The notes under the pieces were generated by a model. That model was not told where the DNA came from. It did not search any database and saw nothing but the letters and a program-made list of their open reading frames with translations. Positions 58,010-64,000 of a DNA stretch of 64,000 nt are shown in pieces. Within the stretch, counting starts at the first letter, position 1. Each line of letters begins with the position of its first letter. Both the position numbers and the translations under genes were made by a program. The stretch is from Epiperipatus broadwayi (lineage: Eukaryota > Onychophora > Udeonychophora > Euonychophora > Peripatidae), in NCBI GenBank assembly GCA_028023455.1, contig JAQFVV010006451.1, forward strand, positions 560,001 through 624,000, read 5' to 3'.

Positions 58010-60595
58010 AAATTCAGTCAAACTTCTCATTCCAGGGATATTTAGCTTTTGATTACAACATTCTTGTATTGGTGCAAATCACATGTAAACATGTTATTGC
58101 TTAAGGACAATGCAACATTACAACAACATACATATACAATGAAACTGCAAACTATGCTCATCAATGTACACAACTTCAGTTATATGCTATATAAAAAAAT
58201 GTAAACAAGCAAACAAAAAATGAAAATAAATAAACAAAAAAAGTTTGATTATTTAATATATTTTACAATATGTTAACAGTCATGCTTCCACATCCAACCA
58301 TCATGCATGACAACATTTAAACAAAAAAAATTAAAATTTATAAATTAATTTTACAGTAAGTCAGCAGCCATTTTTCTGTTTCAGTGCATGATGCATATTC
58401 AGGTTTATTAATAAAATTTCATCTGTTTATGTTGAACATACATACATTTTATTCATCTTTTATTATTACTTTCAAATGTGAAGAACAATATTTCATGTTT
58501 AAAACATTCTTAAAGTTGATACTGACTTAAAAACATCAAAACAATTAGTGAGGTCATGCTTTTTAATAATAAGTCTACTATTGCATTTCTGGAATCAAGA
58601 AAAAAACATTGTAAAGTAAGAATATTACATAGAATGTATTTAGATACTGTGAAGGTCAGACATTTTACTATTTTTTTATTTAAAAATTAAAAATATAGTA
58701 TAGTAAGTTTTTTTAATTTGCATTTTTCAGTGAATAAATGAATGAACTCTTAATAATATATATATATATATATGCCCCCTCAGTTTACTATTAATAACTT
58801 CATTATTATTTTTTTGAAATTTTGTTTATAATTTTAATCATACATATAGCAAAATATCTGTGTTATATATATGTGTGTGTGTTTAAAAGTATGGTACTCA
58901 TACAGTTCAATAAATAAAATGTATTCTAATCTAAGTTTATCAACCAAACATAAGCAATTACATATGATGTATTATGGATACAAAAGGGGTTTGGAATGAA
59001 ATATAACATATATTGTGATCCACTGAGCTATCAAAAAAAGTTATTGCAATTATTTTATTACAACCCCCCCCCTACAATGGTAACAAGTGTACAAATTAAA
59101 GTAAACCTGCTAATTATCAATTGTTTCCTTTTTTGATAATTCAATTTTTATTAGAAAGTTTCTTGATTTAGATTTTTTTTAGAAAATTAAGAAAATACTA
59201 TTTTCTTTGATAAATTAATTTCACAATTCAGGTGAGTTAATTTATTCATACTGATTAATTTATGTAGATATATATTTTACTAATATAAACCAATAATACT
59301 AACACACACTTAAATGCTACATAACATTTAATTACTCTGCCCTTCCAACAGTGAACGGACAGTTTTGATTGGTCAATGATCTTCATTATTACTCTTTTTT
59401 TATATATTTTATGCTATATATTATCTTATAAACCATGGATTCAGAGCCCATAAAATCAGAACATTCATCATACTGAAAGCAACTTATTATAATAATATTG
59501 TCTGTTTTGTAGTCAATCTGTTAGTGCTGATCTGACCACTCTAGATTAATTTGGGATATTTATTTTCTAGCTAAAACTAGAAGTTTTTTTTTCCAACCAA
59601 AACTAGATGATTCATTAGATTAACTATATATAATCTACCTGATAGATTTTAGTGTCTGATTGTATTCTAAAATAAATGTACACCATGCAATGCAGAATAA
59701 TCTTAAATCTCATATGATCATAGTAAGCAGATAAGTTAAACACCATAACATGTTTTTTTTTACTATGTGAAATTTTAAAGAGCAGTGCAATAATTGAAAA
59801 ATAGTCATGCATTAGAACAATAATATGCATTTTTAATTTATCATATAGATTTTTAGCCGTATTAATTATTAACAAAATGTTATAAAGGAATGTATACAGA
59901 TTCTAACCAGGTGTAGAGAGTCAAGAATCATTAATTATATGAATTATGGTTTATATATTTCTATTTCTGCATAGAGAAGATCTTAATAAACTTTATTTAT
60001 AAAGTTGACAAGTATAATGACCATGAGTAAATCCTTAGTCTGTTAATGATTCTCCAGTAACATCCATAAAAAATAACATCCCAGCATGTTTTATGGTTGA
60101 ATCTGGAAATAAAAAGGCTTGAAATTTCAGAGGATGTCATTTTTAATGGCATAATTATTCATTTTACATTTTTGGCTAAACATCCACAAGAAGATCCTTG
60201 ATTTGAGTCAGTCTTAAATGTTATAAATATATCTTGAATTATTGTCATATCTAATCTTACGTATTTACTATAAGGCAACTTCTTTTTTGATATATGGTAG
60301 AATGGTATGCATTAGCATTATTCTAAGAATTGATATATGTTCACACGAAGGCCATATAAATGATGTTTATGTTGTTCAGTAAATGTTTTATTCTATTCTG
60401 TCCTTATATTATTAGCTGAATAAAATATATAATGATAAGTGTTTAATTTGTTTTAAATGCCACTATTATAATAATTATAGTTCAATTTTACTTTATCTAA
60501 AAAATGAAAATTTCATTTCTTTATTTAACAATTTGTCAAAGACCTCAGTAATAATTGTTTAAATGTAAAATTTAATAAACTTTTTACAGCGTCAT
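58010..60595. other. No gene; microsatellites
   Basis: (TA)n at about 58755-58773, (TG)n near 58871-58881, C9 near 59064-59072. No ORF with a motif. Confidence 0.5.
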
Positions 60596-60599
60596 TTTC

Positions 60600-61340
60600 A
60601 GCATTTAAAAATATTATTGATTTGGTTGAAAATGAAAACATCTGCACTCTTTTTCGCATTTCCATTCTCCACTTACTCTAACAATTTTCTTATTTTATCC
60701 AGTTATATCACATGGATTTTTTTAAAATCTGCTACAGTCTCTTCGAATTCACTTTGAGATTTTTAGATGTAAATTTATTATTACCTTTCTTAAAAACATT
60801 GCCAATTTAATTCTATTTTAGCCTTTTAATTCTTTTACCAATATTAGTATTGTTTTTTGTTAATTAATCATGCGTTTTAATCTCAATCACATCTTGTTAA
60901 ATTCACACACACTTTTCTCTACTACATTCTGGAATGTGCATTGAAATTTCTGTAAATTTTGATTTGTAAAGTTATTTTAAATTTAAGATTCACAGGAAAA
61001 TAACAGCAGAATATATTTATCATAAAACTTTTTTCTGTATATATATATAAGCATTATTTTAATTAGTTATTTTTATCAAACACCCAAGGTTAATTCTATT
61101 ATTAATTTTATCAGTTCTTTTTTTTTTTATGAACATTTATAATTGATAACCTCTAATTGATTACTGTCAGTCCCAATTTTTGCCTTATTTTAAAAGCCAT
61201 TAAACAGTAGTTTAGTCATTTTAGAATTAATTATTACTTCTGTTTTTTTTTCACCTGATAATTCTAACATTTTCAGAAGCTTTGAAGCATTATTTGTCAA
61301 ACCAACTTCATCAACTATAAAAAAATCATTATAAATAGAT
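60600..61340 (-). pseudogene. Heavily decayed RTE-type LINE relic
   Basis: Minus-strand frames carry, in order, text like SKMTKLLFNGF and QLEVINYKC (about 61140-61260), ELIKLIIELTLGV (family EEINHRIKLGW), RKVCVNLTRCD (family MERCMLGVTRRD), KAKIELNWQCF.ER (family KIKRLKWSWAGHIARR) and a tail resembling DN.RWT.KILNW. Matches are weak individually, but the order and spacing are those of the RTE C-terminus at 17575-18248. Confidence 0.55.
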
Positions 61341-61557
61341 AAAAAAATTCTGAAGAAGTCTATTGAATAGTTGAAACTATCAGTTACTTTTGAAAGAATA
61401 CTATTTGAATTATGAAAAATGCATAGAAAAATGTGTTATTAATGCTTATTTATATTAATTTATCACTTATGTTTAATTTACAAAATATTCCCCATAAAAT
61501 GCTCTATAAAGATTTTGAAAAGTAAAACCATAATTTATTTAATACACTTTTCTTTAT

Positions 61558-61865
61558 TGTCTTTGTACAATGCAGTAAATTTTATTCACTCCTTGATAAC
61601 ATTTCCTTATAGTTTTGACTAAACAAGCAGCCTTTTTCAAGCTACAACACTCAAACATATATGAACATGTAATTAATACATTTTAATGCATAACTATATA
61701 TAATTAATTATGTAATACCTTATATAATACTATATATTTATATGTATATATAATATAATTAATAGATATATTTGAATATTATAACATCTGATGAAGATTA
61801 ATGGTTCTGTTGAAACTGTAAGGAAACATTATCAAGGAGTTAATAGAATATACTGCATTGTAAAA
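61558..61865. mobile_element. Palindromic element with hammerhead-like core
   Basis: Arms: tacaatgcagtaaat...ccttgataacattt (from about 61565) against attatcaaggagttaatagaatatactgcattgta (to about 61863). The right arm has CTGATGA and GAAAC about 17 nt apart. The left arm read in reverse has a variant (GGCT...AGTC hairpin then AAAAC). Stem I is not convincing. The element abuts the twin-primed RTE. Confidence 0.5.
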
Positions 61866-61884
61866 AGTGAATAAAGTAATAGAT

Positions 61885-62318
61885 ATTAAATGCTATTCAT
61901 CACCATCATTAACCATTATCAATCCACTGCAGGATGAAAGTCTCTCCAAGTTCAATCCATCTTTTCCTATCTTTAGCTTCTCTTGTCCACATCACCCCTG
62001 CTCACTTTTTTATTTCATCCATCCATCTCACATGTGGTCTCTTTCTGAGTCTTTTTCAATCTCTTGGAATCCTGTTTAAAATTTCAATTGTCCATCTATT
62101 ATCATCTCTTTTAGCAATATGTCCAGCCCAACTCCACCTCAGTCTTACTTGTGGATCTGAGAATTGGACACTTAATAGAAGAGCAATACAGAGACTTCAG
62201 ACCACTCAAAGAAGTATGGAAAGATGCATGTTGGGAGTAACAAGAAGAGATTGAAAACACAATGTATGGGTAAGAGAAAAACAGGTATTACTGATCTCAT
62301 TGAAAATTAAATGCTATT
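61885..62318 (-). mobile_element. RTE-type LINE, twin-primed (5'-inverted), with 13-bp TSD
   Basis: Perfect attaaatgctatt copies (61885-61897 and 62306-62318) bound one insertion. From 61898 to about 62146 the RTE 3' end is in minus orientation (tail catcaccatcatt, then the complement of RWMDEIRK...WAGHIARR). At about 62145-62147 the sequence switches to plus orientation and reads GSENWTLNRRAIQRL and MERCMLGVTRRD. The plus part is the region just 5' of the minus part in the element. This is the classic 5' inversion from twin priming, with 2-bp microhomology at the joint. The overlapping ORFs here are chimeric artefacts. Confidence 0.9.
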
Positions 62319-62319
62319 A

Positions 62320-62660
62320 CATGAATATATATAATCAATGCACAAAGGATCAATTTATAAAAAAGAAATACTAATTTACAATAAAAAATGATTTTAAAAA
62401 TATTTCTTATCATAGTAATATTTATGTGTGAATATAATGATATTAAACGTGCAAGTAAAAACATAACCAAGCTTAAAATCTATAGATTTTTAGAGAAATT
62501 AAAATTATAAGAAAGACATTTATTAATCAACTGTCTGACCAATTATTAATGTAACAATCATATATGTCTATCCTTACACATATACACACATTTATAATAC
62601 ATGTTTATAGATGACTGTTATGATATTGCAGGAGCTATTAATAGCTAGTTGAAGAAGAGC
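62320..62660. other. No gene recognised
   Basis: AT-rich spacer, nothing supported. Confidence 0.5.
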
Positions 62661-62795
62661 ACCTGTACTATCAGTGGTTAAAAAACAAAGCAAAACTCTC
62701 CATATAGCAGTGCCAATCTTGTGCCAACAAGAGCAATCAATGGATGCCAGAAGGCTTGTGCATAAAATCCCTATATAGTGCCTACTCATTCAATA

Positions 62796-62837
62796 TCCCC
62801 ATACTAGTTTCTGGCTTGTGGCCATGATCAATGAGGA
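62796..62837 (-). ncRNA. Hammerhead ribozyme relic, family F1
   Basis: Minus strand keeps TCCTCA/TGGGGA, a perfect 4-bp stem II TGGC/GCCA over CACAA, GAAA and AC/GT over TA, but the core reads TTGATCA (C3 and G8 lost). Predicted inactive. Confidence 0.7.
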
Positions 62838-63097
62838 ACCTTGGATCTGAGAGCATTGCACCTAGATCTTAGGATCTAATGCAACCCTCCAGCAGCCACC
62901 TTTTAACTCTACTTAACTATAAAACTATGAGAATGAAATTGAAAACAGAATAATATTTTCAATCTAAGCTCATTGAAAATATTATTCTGTTTTCAATTTC
63001 ATTCTCATAGTTTTGTAGTTAAGTAGAGTTAAAAGGTGGCTGCTGGAGGGTTGCATTAGATCCTAAGATCTAGATGCAGTGCTCTCAGATCCAAGGC

Positions 63098-63139
63098 TCC
63101 TCACTGATGATGGTCACAAGCCAGAAACTAGTATGGGGA
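63098..63139 (+). ncRNA. Hammerhead ribozyme, family F1, fully intact
   Basis: Stem I TCCTCA (63098-63103) with TGGGGA (63134-63139); core CTGATGA (63104-63110); stem II TGGT/GCCA over CACAA; GAAA (63124-63127); stem III AC/GT over TA; cleavage after A63133. Stem II T-G here against C-G in the sister arm is a pairing-neutral change. All invariant bases are present. Confidence 0.82.
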
Positions 63140-63309
63140 TATTGGATGAGTAGACACTAGATAGGGATTTTATGCACAAGCCTTCTGGCATCCATTGATT
63201 GTTCTTGCTGGCACAAGATGACACTACTGTATGGAGAGTTTTGCTTTGTTTAATAATAATTATGTGCTAGTATGAGACAGTGATCATGTGACGTACTATC
63301 AGTGGTCTT

Positions 63310-64000
63310 AAAATGATAATAACACATCCTCAGAAATATTACAATTGCATAAATAATAACAGTGATGGTAAATTGAATATAAAGATACTAAAGCATATAT
63401 ATTAAGCATTGCATTTTTTCTGCAAATTAACATATTCCAATATAGCTTACATATTAACAAATGTATTAAATCTTGGATTTTCAAAAATATATAATAAACA
63501 TATAAATATATCTTGAAATGATTGAAATGATTTCAAAAACATGCCATTTCCAATCATAATGCATGAAACATTCATTATTTATTTGCTATACAACATAAAA
63601 ACATTGACAAATCACTTGATAATATGTATCCATTTCAAAAACACTCATCATCAAATGTCTTGGAATAACACCAACCATCACACAGAATAACAACTACCTA
63701 TTTCATATTATTCATAGTAAATGAACTCTGCATTGATTGGGTGATGTTTGAATCATATTGGAACAGAGTAATTTATAGAAATTGAATATTTGCATTTTAT
63801 CATCATTTTTGGTTAATTTACCATTAAATAACTAAAATAATTGATTGTTGTATTTTCATGCACAAGTGATGTCATTTCATGCAACTGATGATGGAGGTTT
63901 TTTATGTTATATGCATGTTATAGAATGATTTGTCATTTTATCCTTCCATGCACTATTATTGGAACTGACATCTCTCCAGATTTGTTTCACATATTTACAT
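63310..64000. other. No gene recognised
   Basis: AT-rich to the window end. No repeat family or ORF recognised. Confidence 0.5.

Larger units (their letters stand above)
62665..63306. mobile_element. Palindromic F1 insertion with 14-bp TSD
   Basis: Element 62679-63292 (614 bp) lies between perfect gtactatcagtggt copies (62665-62678, 63293-63306). The arms of about 290 bp are almost perfectly complementary up to an 8-nt turn (ctaagctc, about 62961-62968). The right (plus) arm runs to the family 3' end gatcatgtgac; the left (minus) arm stops about 50 bp short (aaacaaagc). Each arm has a hammerhead: decayed on the left, intact on the right. Confidence 0.92.

Noticed and set aside
61867-62254. 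Two overlapping ORFs of 70 and 106 codons
   Set aside because: The first part is antisense to RTE and the second sense, joined at the twin-priming switch. They are not a gene.
8429-63306. CRISPR array, bacterial operons or terminators
   Set aside because: No regularly spaced short repeats of array type, and all coding evidence is eukaryotic retroelement.

Overview
This is animal nuclear DNA, very AT-rich (by eye roughly three quarters A+T), with almost no coding capacity and a dense layer of retroelements. There is no rRNA, no intact tRNA gene, no operon structure and no CRISPR array. RTE-type LINEs, other non-LTR relics, a Penelope-like GIY-YIG endonuclease fragment and tRNA-derived SINEs point to an invertebrate metazoan. 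I cannot name the phylum from the sequence alone.

Layout. 0-5 kb: a hAT-like MITE, a 154-bp tandem duplication, a palindromic insertion and a head-to-tail dimer of SINE family F2. 4.9-5.9 kb: two 3' LINE relics. 8-13 kb: tRNA-type SINEs, a LINE 3' relic and an F2 monomer. 14.7-15.4 kb: a 332-337 bp tandem repeat. 16.9-18.3 kb: a palindrome and an RTE copy. 20-22 kb: a palindromic F2 insertion and a Penelope-like endonuclease fragment. 24-32 kb: many inverted-repeat elements, including a 1.16-kb tandem/inverted cluster of family F1. 33.3-36.4 kb: the only long ORF (698 codons, reverse transcriptase, minus strand) beside an older LINE relic. 37-39 kb: nested F2 copies. 40-50 kb: mostly unique, with one good host-exon candidate (48094-48216, minus, possibly trypsin-like serine protease). 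55-57 kb: an F2 copy nested in a LINE relic. 57.8-63.3 kb: more palindromes, an RTE relic and a twin-primed RTE insertion.

The most interesting signal is that two abundant short repeat families (F1, about 445 bp; F2, about 455 bp) each carry a sequence that folds as a type-I-like hammerhead self-cleaving ribozyme. I count 14 copies or relics. Several keep the full catalytic core (CTGANGA ... GAAA ... TH), with stems I, II and III formed and with compensating changes between families. Many F1 and F2 copies are palindromic, and several palindromes are bounded by perfect or near-perfect 11-16 bp target-site duplications. Each was therefore one insertion event of LINE (target-primed) type, not a MITE. 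Two loci also show head-to-tail tandem monomers. This combination recalls retrozymes and the schistosome Sm-alpha SINE, but the palindromic, long-TSD architecture looks unusual.

How the parts relate: the RTE elements are the likely autonomous partners. An RTE copy at 61885-62318 shows 5' inversion (twin priming) with a 13-bp TSD, so the machinery that could build inverted copies has acted in this genome. All protein-level calls are from reading translations and recognising family motifs. No search or folding program was run.
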